From: Gnetum montanum
Lineage: Eukaryota > Streptophyta > Gnetopsida > Gnetales > Gnetaceae
Assembly (NCBI GenBank): GCA_015680685.1
Contig: MNCI01004374.1
Location: 640,298 to 704,297 of the forward strand
Direction of reading: 5' to 3'
Length of the DNA: 64,000 nt
Positions 53,600 to 64,000 of this stretch are shown here, in pieces (the first letter of the stretch is position 1; each line of letters starts with the position of its first letter). Made by a program: the position numbers and the translations under genes. Under the pieces are notes generated by a model. It was given only the letters and a program-made list of their open reading frames with translations. It searched no databases and was not told the DNA's origin.

Positions 53600-56055
53600 G
53601 GCGTGCTACGTTGAGGCACACGGACCATGAACAATTGCTGGGGTGGCCTAAGATCACTGTCAACATTGATGGTGTTGATAACATAACCAGCGTTGTTGGC
53701 ATTGAGGGGCTCTATGTAGATGTGAAGAGATTGATTCTCAGGGCATACTGGGTTTCTTTTATCCAACATCAGTTTCCCCTTATCAATCATCCTTTGGATG
53801 TCATCCTTCAATGCCAGACAGTAATTTGTGTTGTGACCACATTATTGGTGGTAGTCACAAAACCTATCTAGCTTGAAACCCTTAGGAACTTGGGGCTCAT
53901 TAGGCAAGGCCAAAGAGGGGTTCCTAAGGAGTTTGCAATAGCACTGATGTCTCTTGATTCCTTCTTCTGACATCTGCTTGTGTTGGATGTGCCCCACTAC
54001 TAGTAGCTTCCTTAGAAGTTCTAAAGGTTTGAGAGGTAGTGGGGTATACTTTGACCAATATTTATGCTCAAAGTTCGGTTTGGATTGTGCAGATGTCTCA
54101 GGTGTGGGTACAGGAGGTTGTAGTGCATTGCCCTACTTGGGCACAGGGTTAGCTATGGGTGCAGCCGATTTCTTGTTGTTCTTGTTACCATTTTTACTAG
54201 CTTTAGGCTTGGCCATGGTCGCCATAGTGGCCACTGTGGCTGTTGGGGCCTTACCCTTGTCCTTCTTTGTGAAGGTGTTTTTGTAGGCAATATAGGCCAG
54301 GTCTTTTCTTGCCTCGGTTGCATCCTGTATACTCTTAGTCTGAGTGAAGGCTTGACTAAGAGTGCAAGGGATGAGGTAATATAGTTTAGAATTGATGAAG
54401 TCATTCATTGCACCCTTAAAGACGACTAGCAAGTGGGCCTTTGCAATGGGCTCGCGGATTTCATTAAGGGTTGCGCTCTAACGCTAGATGAACTTTTGGA
54501 TCGGCTCTAGGGGATCTTGCTCCACGCTTATTAATTGATTTAGTGTGGTTTACGCCTTCAAGTTATACTTGAAGCACATCACAAATTGGGTCAGAAGCTC
54601 CTCTAGGGTTGATATGGAGGAGCATGGCAGGGCACGATACTAGTCTAGGGCCTTTTCGACCAGAGACATGGCAAAGACACAGATAATCATGTGCAGCCAT
54701 TGTTGCAACGGAAGGGACTCAGACCTAAAGGTAACAAGATGTGCATTGGGATCCCCCTTCCCATTGTACTTCATGAAGTGGGGGAGGGACATCCCTGGGG
54801 GTAACGTGAGCGTGGGGATTGTAGGGCTGATAGGGTAGTCCTGGTAAAAGTCCATGACTTGTACCATGTCAAACTTGATAGCTTTGAGGCATTTTATTTC
54901 CTTGGTAAGGGTATGGATAAGCTGGAATGCTTGATGCAAACCCTGCGACGATGTGGATGGTTGGGGAACTGCTGAAGTAGCTCCCATCTATAGGATGGCA
55001 GGGGTGGTAACGTGACCCATCGATGGTACCATTGGGTTGGCCCCTGTGAATAGTGGTGGTTACACTGTCCACCACTGGGTAGGTGGTGCTATTGAAGTGG
55101 TAGCAGCTAGTTGCACCACAGAATGGGTGACTTGTATGTGAGGTGGAAAAGATCATATTCCCTTGCCAGGTTGTACCATCTGTGGGGTTTGGTAGGCCTA
55201 GTGGGGAACATGGTGAAACATCTACGATGGTAGCGTAGCAGGGAGAGCAATGAATGGGGTCCACCATGTGGATGGGCCTGGGCCCACTACCGATGGTGGG
55301 ACAGGTGTAAATGCAGGAATGGAAATGGAAGTTGTGTACGGCTGCGAAGCAGATATAATATGAATGTAAGGTAGGGTAGCCGAGGTTGGGGCATGTTGCA
55401 AAGAAAAAAGGGACTGATGGGTAACCTGCAGAGGAATGGTGACTGAAGTTGAGACAGGGATGTGGGTGTTTTTATACACCATGAGCATGGTACAACTACC
55501 CATGATATGTGGGATCGTAGGCTATGTGGTGTGGCCATGATCCCAAAGGGAGCAGCAATAGTTAGTGGATTGGTCCAGAAGGACTGGATACGAGGGACAG
55601 TGATGGGGTTGACTTGACCTCCCCTATCGGATTGAGAATCTAGTTCCTTCTATCAATCTTGGAAGACCTCGTCATGGTGAGATGCTACACTTTGCACCTT
55701 GCCAGGCTTAGACAGATGTATCAGCTAATCTAAAAGCCATTGTTGCGCTTCTGTCAAAGGGATGAAAGCATTGGGATTAGGAATAAATTCCTTTCCGTTG
55801 CAGTAGGTGAACTTGAAGCTATGTTTTTCCTTGAATTCTTGCGCATCTAAGGGTAATTTTTCCTACACCTTAGCATAGAGGAAGTTGTATTGTTCATGTT
55901 GCTTAGCCAAGCCTTTGGGTCCCCAATTTTGGATCCTGAGGGACCGACATGGTCCCAGCTCTGGGCTGGGCAGTTGCTCGGCACTTGTGGTGCCTTGGAC
56001 CATGAGAGGAATCTCGAGGTTAGTAGTAGTAACAGCAGTAGTTGTAGTAGCCATT
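53600..56055 (-). pseudogene. Tat B gag (broken)
   Basis: On - a likely start is the ATG at 56055 (MATTTTAV). An N-terminal NWGPKGLAKQ region comes next, then a long Pro/Thr/Ser-rich stretch (about 55550-55000), the capsid-like core (about 54900-54450, with YNGKGDPNAHLVTF), a Lys-rich region (about 54280-54150) and a His/Cys segment near 53860-53820 (C-D-Y-H-Q-x-C-G-H-x4-C) followed by LKDDI and MIDKGKL. The last three are typical of Tat/Ogre Gag. It would form the particle and bind RNA. Several stops and shifts are present, and many + frames over it are antisense shadows. Confidence 0.78.
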
Positions 56056-56276
56056 GCTATTAAGCTAAAGGGATTGCAAACAATGAAAACAAGAAGATCT
56101 AGTGACAATCTAAGGCTTTATGTCCTGCAAGGTTCCGGAAGAACTATCGAAGTGACTGATCTACACCGCATGATGTGTAAATAATCACAATTGGGTGTCA
56201 AGTTTACACTAATGCATATCAGGATGCGTAATGCTTACAGGACTACCGTAAAACACGGAAAGGGCATGAAACATCT

Positions 56277-56297
56277 CTCCTTCTAGTGGCAAAAAAC
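56277..56297 (-). promoter_or_regulatory. Tat B primer-binding site
   Basis: Directly after the LTR end (GCTGCA), the - strand reads GTTTTTTGCCACTAGAAGGA. It aligns with the Tat A site, where TGGCACTAGAAG is clearer. Confidence 0.68.
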
Positions 56298-56905
56298 TGC
56301 AGCAACCAAAAACATCGGTAGTTGGAAAACACCAAGAGGTCATTGGTTGTGATAGTCTTAACCTCAGATCTGCATGAGGGCCATGTTGGATAAAATGAAA
56401 ATGGGGTGCCCTAAATGGTCTGGTCGATCAGACAGAGACTTAGTATGTGTTAATATAACCTTTCATAAATGGATAATTTGAAAATGAGACTTCTAGCATA
56501 AAATGATAACTTTAAATGCAAAAGGAATAGAAAATAATGTAAAAATGTAATGAAAAGCAAGAAAAAAAAGTAAAATGTAGTTAGGAAAATGCACCGCTTC
56601 AAGATTATGACTTCACTCTGTCAAGGTGGATACAATTGGTTGCGCAATGCTGGGAGGCACAAAGATCCCAAATGTAACCAAGACATCTAGAGCAAGATAA
56701 CTGTATGCTTGAATGCAGACTTGGGAGTCAAAAATGCAAAATGCTATGAGAATAGTAGGAAGGGCATAACAGAATGACAAACGAGAATGCCCACTATTTA
56801 CAATGTCAAACAAGATGTTTACAATGCTCAGGATCACAATGCTAACTTTTGCTTCCTTGCTAATCAAATCACCTAACCCCCTCCCTTCGACCGAACCTCT
56901 TGGGG

Positions 56906-56913
56906 TATTTATA
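56906..56913 (-). promoter_or_regulatory. TATA box of Tat B 5' LTR
   Basis: TATAAATA on -, about 1.1 kb from the LTR start and 610 bp from its end. It would drive the gag-pol RNA. Confidence 0.72.
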
Positions 56914-57109
56914 GGGCCAAGGGCACGTGAAAGATGTGGTTTGCATGCCACATGTCCTGAGCCCATGTTGAATTTTCTATGCTACGTGGACATGCATAAT
57001 TTTTGGACAAACCGTCCATGTTGTAATTATGAGCCTACCACACTATAATTACGTTGTCAGAACTTGGAGATGTACGCCAACAGTGAAAACCAGTGAAGTG
57101 CATTGTTGT

Positions 57110-57785
57110 AGTGTAACTGCTTGCTACGCTGTGCTATGCCTTGTAGTGTAGCATGTTAGCATAGCGTAGCATCTTGCTAAGTTGTGCTACACTATGTAGC
57201 GTAGCATAGCATAGCCATCAGTTTGAAGTAAAAACTTACATTGCATCCTGCTACATGTGCTGGAAGCCTTTGAAACGCACTGACTATTTATTGCATATTT
57301 TCTATGCTATGCTACACTATGTAGCATAGCATAGTGTAGCAGCTGGCCTTAGTCGCAAAAACATCACCAATCTGCAAACTTTGCCTTTTGCACTGCAAAA
57401 CTTGCAAACTTTCTGATCCCATCCTTTGAGATGCCTTTTGTTGCTCCAGTAGAGTTGGTACGCTGTGCTACGCTATGTAGCATAGTGTAGCGTAGCAACC
57501 AACATGGCCTACTTTATGCTAAGTTTGTTGTTTTCTAGTGAAGGAGCCATTGCTGAAGAACTTGGAGCCGAGTGAAGTAATTGTTTTTGAAGGTCAGAGG
57601 TGTTGACTGAGTGCATTTGAAATCACTAAGTAGGCTAAGCCTTCTTGCCTTACTTTCACTACGCTATGCCGTGTTGCGTAGTGTAACATAGCATAACATC
57701 TTCTCTTGCAACAATTTACAGTTGATTACTTGAAGCACTATCTCCCAAAGCCTGCTACGCTATATAGCATTGCATAGCATAACAA
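57110..57785. repeat. Palindrome array in Tat B 5' LTR U3
   Basis: Imperfect palindromes occur near 57120-57220 (a cluster), 57300-57342, 57459-57500, 57657-57692 and 57750-57782, at the same positions as in the 3' LTR. At 57459-57500 tgtgctacgctatg faces catagtgtagcgtagca. Confidence 0.85.
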
Positions 57786-58012
57786 ACTCCTTGACTAGAA
57801 ATCTTGCCAAACTGTTTTGCACATTTTGAGCATCGCCAACAACTCTCTGCATCTGTGTAGGCTATTAGCTAGACGAATTACCCAACTAGAAAATTTTCCA
57901 AACTATATAGCCTAAGGCCTAGAACATCCATCTCTTGATGAACTGCCGTGACGTTTCCTGAATTGCGATAGCCTAGTGAAGCAAGTATGCCCTAAAAATT
58001 TAGGGTGTTTCA

Positions 58013-58017
58013 TCGAG
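58013..58017. repeat. Tat B target-site duplication, right
   Basis: tcgag directly after the LTR edge. The partner is ttgag at 39642-39646. The Tat C integrase frame resumes here. Confidence 0.8.
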
Positions 58018-58560
58018 ATGTGGTCTTTCTCAGGGGGATAGCTTCTACCCACTTTGTAAAGTACTTAGTAGTAGTGATGATGAAGCTATGTCTTGTGGAA
58101 GACTTAGGTGTAATGGGTCCTATGATATCTAGCCCCCAAGATTGGAAAGGCCATGTAATTTGTGTTGTATGCAATTCAGTAGGTGATACATGTATAAGGT
58201 TGCCATGACATTAACACACATCACATGTCCTAACCTTGGCAAGGCAATCATGTTCTATGCAAGGCCAATAGTACCCTAGGCATCTAATTTTTGCTACCAT
58301 AGCCATGGGAGCTATGTGTCCTCCGCACAATCCCTCATGGAATTTGTTAACAATATTTTGTGCTTCTTCCTCACTAACGCAGTCTAGTAGTATCCCATCA
58401 AAGGAGCGTTTGCATAAGGTGTTATCTCCTATGAGTACATATTTCTATGCTCACTTTCATATTGCATATTTTTGAGTAGATGTCAAGTCATGTGGGGGCT
58501 TTCCATCTTAAAGGTATGCTTTAATGTTGTCATACCATTCTTGGGTGTGAGTCGTGCCTA
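58013..58560 (-). pseudogene. Tat C integrase, N-terminal part
   Basis: On - the zinc-binding region (about 58410-58210, with C-x-G-G-H-like and T-C-D-V-C words) and the core start (a WGLDIIGPI-like word near 58130, KYFTKWVEAIPLRK near 58050) are seen up to the insertion at 58013. The rest of the integrase lies at 39646-39012. Confidence 0.75.
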
Positions 58561-58599
58561 TGGATGCAATGTAGGGAGTGTGAGTGATAGGATCAGTGC

Positions 58600-58960
58600 A
58601 TGTCACTCTCACGGTAGGCAGAGTAGAAAACATGTGTGATGGCATGTTTAAAGCTAACATGGCTAATGCATCTGCTACAGTATTTCATTGTGAGGCACGT
58701 GTTGAATGTCTAAAGTTACAAACTTCTTTAGTTGACTCTTGGCTAAGTCTTAATAAGGTTGCAAATGTGAAGCCTTGCAAGCATAAACCTCGGTGATCTA
58801 GTTGATAACCAGTTGGGAGTTGCCTCGGATTGCCAAATGTCAAATCCTTAACTCTTGAGCTACTAGAAGGCCCCTAAGGAGTCCTTGATACTCAGCTACG
58901 TTGTTCATGCAAAGGAATGTAAAGTGATACACGAAGGGTCAAATTTCCCTAGAGAGAAAT
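58600..58960 (-). pseudogene. Tat C second RNase H (degenerate)
   Basis: On - HLAI-x-GNSQLVIN aligns with HLVICSDSQLVVN of Tat B, so the second catalytic Asp has become Asn. A QHVPHNE word marks the third site. Several stops are present. Confidence 0.65.
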
Positions 58961-59049
58961 GTAAGGATAGTAGCGGCACTACCACCTCGTGTGGTTGAAG
59001 CACTGTCGAAATGTAAACTAGCCTCAAAATCTATTGACACAGGACTTAT

Positions 59050-59460
59050 GTTGTTGACATGCTCATCTAGAAACTTGAGCTCTATTATTGCTTGGTCGTT
59101 AATGGGTGAAGTTGTAAGCTATGTGGCTATTTCTTGACCCTTTGTATATGTTTGTGCCACATAATGTAGATCAAATTCTGCAGTTATGGCTTTCCATCAG
59201 GCTATTCTACTACTCTCGTATAAGTTGGTTGTGATAGCTCGAAGTATGTTGCTTTTTCATATGATGTTAAATTTATTGCAAAATAGGTAATGTCTCCATT
59301 TTTTTAGTGCAAACACTAGGGCTAGACAATTTCTCTCCACTTCGTTGTACTTTGCTTCATGTGCTATTAGTGCATGACTTAAGTAATAGATTGGGATTTC
59401 AGACCCGTCATCTCTCTTTTGACATAGTAGTGCAGCGATAGATGTGTCTAAGGTGGCAAG
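59050..59460 (-). pseudogene. Tat C RNase H (degenerate)
   Basis: On - the Y-YLSHALIAHEAKYNEVERNCLAL segment of Tat B is repeated near 59390-59310 with stops around it. Function is lost. Confidence 0.65.
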
Positions 59461-59599
59461 ATAGATATAGAAAGGCCTATCCCTCTGTGGTGGGTAAAGA
59501 GTTGGAAGATGTAAAAGCTCTTTCTTTAGGTTATTGAAGGCTTCTTAACATTGATTTGTCTACTCGAAGTTGACTCCCTTCTTAAGAAGGTGTTGCATC

Positions 59600-60640
59600 A
59601 GGTGTAGTTTTTCCATCAACCTTACGATAAACCTTCTTATAAACTATACCCTACCTTGCAACCCGCATAACTCTTTAAGGTTTTTAGGTGGTGTTAACCT
59701 AATGATAGCTTTAACTTTATCAAGCTCTACATGTATCCCCATTTCCAACACTACAAAGCCTAACATGCATCCAATTTTTACTCTGAAAACACATTTTCTA
59801 GGATTGAGGTGGAGGTCATGTCTATGACAATGTTGGAGGACTACATCTAGATCGTTGGGGTGTTCAGTAGCCTCCTTAGACTTAATTGCTATGTCATCAA
59901 TGTAGTCATTTAACTGTTCCAAAAGGTAATTTCTTAAAATATATGTTATTGCTCGTTGATACATTGCTCCAACATTTTTTAGCCCAAAGGACATCATTTT
60001 GTAACAAAAAGTTCCCCAAGGGGTCATAAAGGTAGTTGCCAATTAATGCTCTAGGTTTATACAAATTTGATTATAGCCTGAGAACCCATCCATGAAGGAT
60101 AGTAAGGCATGATCAGTCATAGTGTCGATGAGTTAATCAATACTTGGCAATGGGAAGTCATCCTTAATCGTTGCTTTGTTCAGGTCTCAAAAGTCTATAC
60201 AAATTCGTATACCTCCCATTTTCTTAGAAACTATGATGATGTTTGATACCCATTCTAAGTAATCAACTATGCGAATGAAACCAGCTTGATAAAGTCTGGT
60301 AATTTCATCGCGTACAGCTAGAAAAATTTCTGGTTTGACTTTGCGAGCTCTTTGTTTAACTATTTTGACACGTGGGTATAGGATAATATTATGTTGTATG
60401 AGCCGTGGGTCTAGGCCCAACATGTCTTCTTATGAGCACGCATACACTTTAGCATTGTTATTAAGAACATGTGAAATGTTTTGTTGCACTTGTGAATTTA
60501 GTAGGGAGCTAACTTTTAAGGTTTTCATCTCACCTCTAAATGTAGTTACAGGAATTTCAATAAGAGGGTCCTCAATCACATCCCTGGCCTCTAAGTCTAG
60601 GGCCTGGACTAGGTGTTCAGGCTAGTCAATGGGTGCTTCT
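59600..60640 (-). pseudogene. Tat C reverse transcriptase (broken)
   Basis: On - a MLGLDPRLIQHNI segment begins at 60423, then come the RICIDF motif (about 60190), motif A (FMDGFSGYNQI near 60080), TPWGTFCYKMMSFGLKN (motif B, 60030), YIDD (motif C, 59893-59904) and LGFVVLEMGI. 132 codons are open at 60042-59644. The active site is kept, but stops split the frame. Confidence 0.82.
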
Positions 60641-60871
60641 AAGGATGCTATGTGAATGTCACAAGAGGATAATTCAAAGTCTACCAACTCTAGATTCGAG
60701 CATCTTGTAAATCTGCTGTAGGGACCCGTCAAGGTCAAAGCAAACAAAAATCACCATTCATAGCCATTTTTCAATTGGACCTATCAGAATAAGAAAATAT
60801 GCCAAGTCAAGTGATACCTATTTGAACCAATAGCATGTAATGAATATATGTAAAGCAATGATGCAACATAA

Positions 60872-61135
60872 GATAGTTGCCAATTTAAGGTCTTAATGGA
60901 CTACCACTATGTAAAAATTGTAAATTGAAGTTGCCAGTTTAAGGTCTTGGCGAACCATAACCATGTAACATTGTGAGTTAAAGTTTCCAGTTTAAGGTCA
61001 TAACGAATCATCACTAGGTCTAAAATGTAAGACAAATGCTAAAATTACCAATTTAAGGTCATGGCGGACCGTAACTGGGCTACATTATAAGTTAAAACTG
61101 CTAGTTTAAGGTCTTGGCAGACCATAACCATGCAA
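60872..61135. repeat. Minisatellite agtttaaggtc, Tat C upstream of RT
   Basis: Five to six units of about 45-60 bp, e.g. gccagtttaaggtcttggcg and gctagtttaaggtcttggc. It matches the array at 46425-46830 in Tat B. Confidence 0.85.
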
Positions 61136-61189
61136 AATTTGTAAAGATGAAGTGAAAATTTTGGTAGACCTGCTTGCTACACTGCAACG

Positions 61190-61232
61190 GGGACATGCTA
61201 TGCTACAGTAGTGCTACACTATAGGGGTGTTT
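61190..61232. repeat. Palindrome words upstream of the Tat C opposite-strand gene
   Basis: gctacactg, gctatgctacag and gctacactatag stand within 110 bp upstream of the TATA box at 61279. The corresponding place in Tat B (46960-46970, catgctacgctgcatgg) also carries the word. Confidence 0.6.
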
Positions 61233-61278
61233 TGTGTTATTTAGGACATGAAAGTCATAGTTGTTTTTACCATGTTGG

Positions 61279-61288
61279 CTATAAATAG
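61279..61288 (+). promoter_or_regulatory. TATA box of the Tat C opposite-strand gene
   Basis: A perfect ctataaatag, 140 bp upstream of the ATG at 61419, in a context conserved with Tat B (tggcta/tccata, then ggattaccccc/gggattaaaccc). Confidence 0.78.
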
Positions 61289-61418
61289 TGGATTACCCCC
61301 TAGTAAACTCATCATTTTCATTATCAGATCCAACACCCAGAGCATAGCGTGGTCAAGCTAAGAGAGAGCGTAACAAGTGTAGTGTAGTAGTTGATACAGC
61401 TGATTTGTGAGCAAGGCA

Positions 61419-64000
61419 ATGGCACACAAAAGTGAACATAGACATCAGGTGCTTGCCAACATGGACAAAGTGGAGCACACCCTGCAACGCCTCCCCAAGG
61501 CATGCATTGAGGAAAGGCTGGAGGGTCTATCCACCCTGTAAGTGTTATGCTATCCTTGTTTTCTTTGTGTAATGTTTCGAGTGGGATTGTCACTTTGATC
61601 ACCACGTCTTGGTTGTTACATTTGTCGGTATTGTTGCCCTATAACTGTTGTTATTTCCTTAGCCACCACGGCCATTGTGGTTGCTACACTACGGCTGGTG
61701 CATGACATTGTCCTAACCACCACTGTTGATGGCCTATGTGGCATTGTAGGGGGATTTGGGCAGTTCTAGATAGCATAATGCTTTCTTAGCATAGCGTAGC
61801 ACCTATGGAGGAGATTTTGGCTTTCCAGTCTTCTTAGGCAGCGTAGCGTATATCTAGCATAGTGTAGCATATGTAGTGGGAGTTTTTCTTTTGGTTTGCA
61901 TTTTATTTTTCCATCTTTCATGTAGTGAGGTAGGGATGGGGTAATGGGAACGTTGTGAGTATCTTTATTAAGCCACATTGTTTTCGACATTGTGACTGTT
62001 AGACTCTGTTACATTTTAGTTCCTACTATGCTACTATGTTGGAAGGCTTGTTACATTGCCACACTAACATGCTTGTCATGCTTCTATGCTATTAGACTCA
62101 CAATGCTACTACGCTGTTAGATTTGCTATGCTACTATGTTGCTAAATTTGCTATGCTGCTATGTTGATAAATTTCCTACATTGCTATGCTACTAAATTTT
62201 CTATGTTGAAATGCTTGTTATAGTGTTCTTCTTATCACATTGTCATGCTAGTTACATGTTGTGCTTGTTGTACTTTTTATATTGTTACACTTGTCGTACT
62301 GTTGCATCTGTCATACTTGCCACTTTGCTATGCTGCATGGGATGCGATTGTTCTGCTACACTACATGTAACATGGCCATTACTATTGTGCAAAGTGTGGC
62401 TACTATGCTACATTGTGTAGGACATGTCTACCATACTATGTTATGCAGGGCATAGCTGGTACACTGTGCAGGGTGTTCCTACCATGCTACGCTATGTGTA
62501 ACACCTTGTTATGTTGCATACAGCACTTAGCCTTATTTTATTGTGTCGGGGACTTACCATTTTATGCTTGAGGGAAAATTTATAAGTGGATGATCACGCT
62601 ATGCTACATCAATAATCATTACTTGAACATAGTGCTAATGTTTGGTGCTTTGTCATGCAAGGTCATGTTGAAACCTATCCTGATTGTGCTAGAAGTGGTA
62701 AGCATCTTGTGTTGCCTAAGTGAACCTATGGCCAACGTCCCTCCTCCTCACGCATGGATGGGGCATTAGGAAATCTAGCTCCAGGAGGGTGCTTAGGAGT
62801 TCTTAGAGTTTCTCCTTTACCACTTTAGTATGATAGTGTGGTCACACTTGTTGATCGAAACAACCACCATGCTCGTTGAAACATTATTGCCCAAGGTAAA
62901 TTGGGTCATCTTGAAGTTCATGGTTGATGGGGCGATTGAGGGAAAAGGGGCAGAAGGCTCAAGTCGGTGCCCAAGAGGCCTAAGATGCTTGAGTTGGATT
63001 TGGAACATGCCTGAATTCAAATGCTACCACAAATACAACACGTTGTTTGTTGCCCGTCACATGGGCACCCACTTCCAGAAACCACCTAGGATCATTTATT
63101 ATGCCAATGAGTGAGTCCTATGAAGATGTTTCAAGAATGTTGTACTTTTTTTCTTGCATGGTCAAAACTACTTATCGTACTTTGCATGTTATCATGTTTG
63201 TGAGCGACAAGGATGGTCTTCACAGTAACACAGATACATTAGCGTTGGTTCAAACTGCTTTACAAGAGTTCTCCTCTATTGGGAACGTGTGTGCTAGTGT
63301 CATAGAATAACTTAGGCTTGATTTTAGAACCTACCCAACCAAGTATGCCAAGTTCTACTTGAAGTGTAAGGAGCTAGGCTGGTTGGATAGTGAATGGAAC
63401 AATCACCAACCGCTTACCATAGAAGATGTTTTGGTGGAAATTCCACCATTTTCTATGCCAGTTAAACCTAGTACATTAAGTTATGCATTTTTTTATGTGT
63501 GTTCAAGTGATTGATTTTGCTTTTTATTTTTTAGTTTTTGCTAATTTTTTTGTTAATCATTGTAGTAGCAAGCGAATCCCAAGAGGTTACAGTGATTACC
63601 TCTAGATGCGATGAAACCAACCTCTTCTTCAAGTATGGGGAGGTGGATGAGACTCAACATTGGCTTTGCAATGGGGCCCTAGCCATCCTTGTTCATAACA
63701 TTCAAGAGGCTGGGCTCATGGATTTATTCCTAGTAGTAAATCCAAGTGTCCCAGTTGTAGAAATGCTTTCCCTAGCTGATTCCTTTTTCAAAAAGGCTGA
63801 TCACTTCTGCACACAGGTTCACAATGTGTGGGTGGTGTTCTTAATTAATGATAAATTTTTTGCATATATTTTCAATGTTTCCTCTGATGGTGTCCTTGTA
63901 GGAGAAAAGACTAGCAAGGATGCCAACCATCAGGGGGACATCAAGGAATGGCTAGGGACAAGCAAGGCCCGAAAGGGGATTTATATCCATAAGGTCAAGC
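61419..64000 (+). pseudogene. Tat C opposite-strand multi-exon gene (partial)
   Basis: Exon 1 is 61419-61537 (119 bp, ATG, MAHKSEH start) with a perfect GTAAGT donor. Exon 2 is about 62662-63110, with donor GTGAGT at 63111. Exon 3 is about 63190-63470. Exon 4 runs from about 63566 to the window edge. Exon borders align with those of Tat B, and the protein is clearly homologous: the PPFxxP end of exon 3 and the EVTV / FKY-EVDE / LMDLFL / NPS / ADSFF / VLVGEKT chain of exon 4. The long first intron (about 61538-62661) is full of gctatgctact-like words. Stops in exon 2 near 62769-62776 and in exon 3 near 63307 show decay. The function is unknown. Confidence 0.72.
61780..62600. repeat. ctatgctac-rich low-complexity intron of Tat C gene
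   Basis: Dozens of gctatgcta / gctactatg / tagcgtagc words occur in the first intron, densest at 62020-62220 and 62320-62520. Short + frames here (62211-62455) are low-complexity and not genes. Confidence 0.7.

Larger units (their letters stand above)
39647..58012 (-). mobile_element. Tat B: 18.4-kb Tat-type Ty3/gypsy element
   Basis: Read on -: 5' LTR (58012-56298), PBS, gag (about 56055-53600), protease (53126-52365), a minisatellite, an opposite-strand spliced gene (47188-51657 on +), a minisatellite, RT, RNase H, a second (archaeal-type) RNase H, integrase (to 42784), a minisatellite, 3' UTR, 3' LTR (41384-39647). The second RNase H, the gag words and the very large size mark the Tat/Ogre lineage of Metaviridae. 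A 5-bp target duplication in the Tat C integrase proves the insertion. Frames are damaged and the element is not autonomous now. Confidence 0.9.
56298..58012 (-). repeat. Tat B 5' LTR
   Basis: 1715 bp, from left edge tgcagcaacc to right edge ggtgtttca, giving TG...CA on - (TGAAACACCC start, GCTGCA end). It matches 39647-41384. The TATA box is at 56906-56913. U3 holds the palindrome array at 57110-57785. The target duplication lies at 58013. Confidence 0.88.
58013..64000 (-). mobile_element. Tat C, pol and opposite-strand gene part
   Basis: This is the right part of Tat C. On -: RT, RNase H, second RNase H and the integrase N-terminal part up to the Tat B insertion. To the right lies the + strand spliced gene, which runs off the window. 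Layout and spacing follow Tat B closely. Confidence 0.85.

Noticed and set aside
53426-54286. Several + frames of 60-125 codons, some with hydrophobic runs
   Set aside because: They are shadows of the Tat B gag on -, and their hydrophobic look comes from antisense of Lys/Ala-rich codons.

Overview
The window is repeat-dense nuclear DNA of a plant, most likely a flowering plant. It contains an endogenous caulimovirid (pararetrovirus) cluster and large Ty3/gypsy retrotransposons of the Tat and Athila types, with no host gene I can support. Nearly every reading frame is broken by stops or frameshifts, so this is old, silenced sequence. The species cannot be named from it.

Left part (779-17163): a cluster of rearranged caulimovirid copies. 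Two stand head to tail on +. Copy 1 is cut at its 5' side (779-3600). Copy 2 covers the whole viral gene order (3715-10677): promoter and leader with a tRNA-Met primer-binding site, movement-like ORF, capsid-like ORF, CCHC knuckle, protease, reverse transcriptase, RNase H, and a downstream ORF I do not recognise. The two TATA boxes are 7076 bp apart, which gives the unit length. Copy 3 (10678-12315, with an assembly gap) is a mosaic of short forward and reverse pieces. Copy 4 (12313-13708) holds leader plus the movement-like ORF. Copy 5 (13709-17163) is inverted. No copy has intact genes throughout.

Middle (17164-35003): an AT-rich spacer with a 165-180 bp tandem repeat, then a broken + strand coiled-coil ORF, then the 5' half of a Tat-type element on - (Tat A, about 21430-27110: protease, gag, PBS, 5' LTR). 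Tat A sits inside an Athila-like element on - (27111-35003), which reads gag, protease, RT, RNase H, integrase and a downstream coiled-coil ORF.

Right part (35004-64000): nested Tat-type giants on -. Tat C inserted into the Athila gag (3' LTR 35004-37242) and runs off the right edge. Tat B (39647-58012, 18.4 kb, two LTRs, 5-bp target duplication ttgag/tcgag) inserted into the Tat C integrase.

The most interesting feature is in Tat B and Tat C. Between protease and RT, on the strand opposite to gag-pol, each carries a multi-exon gene with its own TATA box. First exons are equal in length, splice sites correspond, and Tat B also shows a poly(A) signal. I do not recognise its product. In both elements the pol module is bracketed by the same minisatellite family, and the LTR U3 regions carry arrays of imperfect palindromes built from GCTAYGCTA / TAGCRTAGC words.
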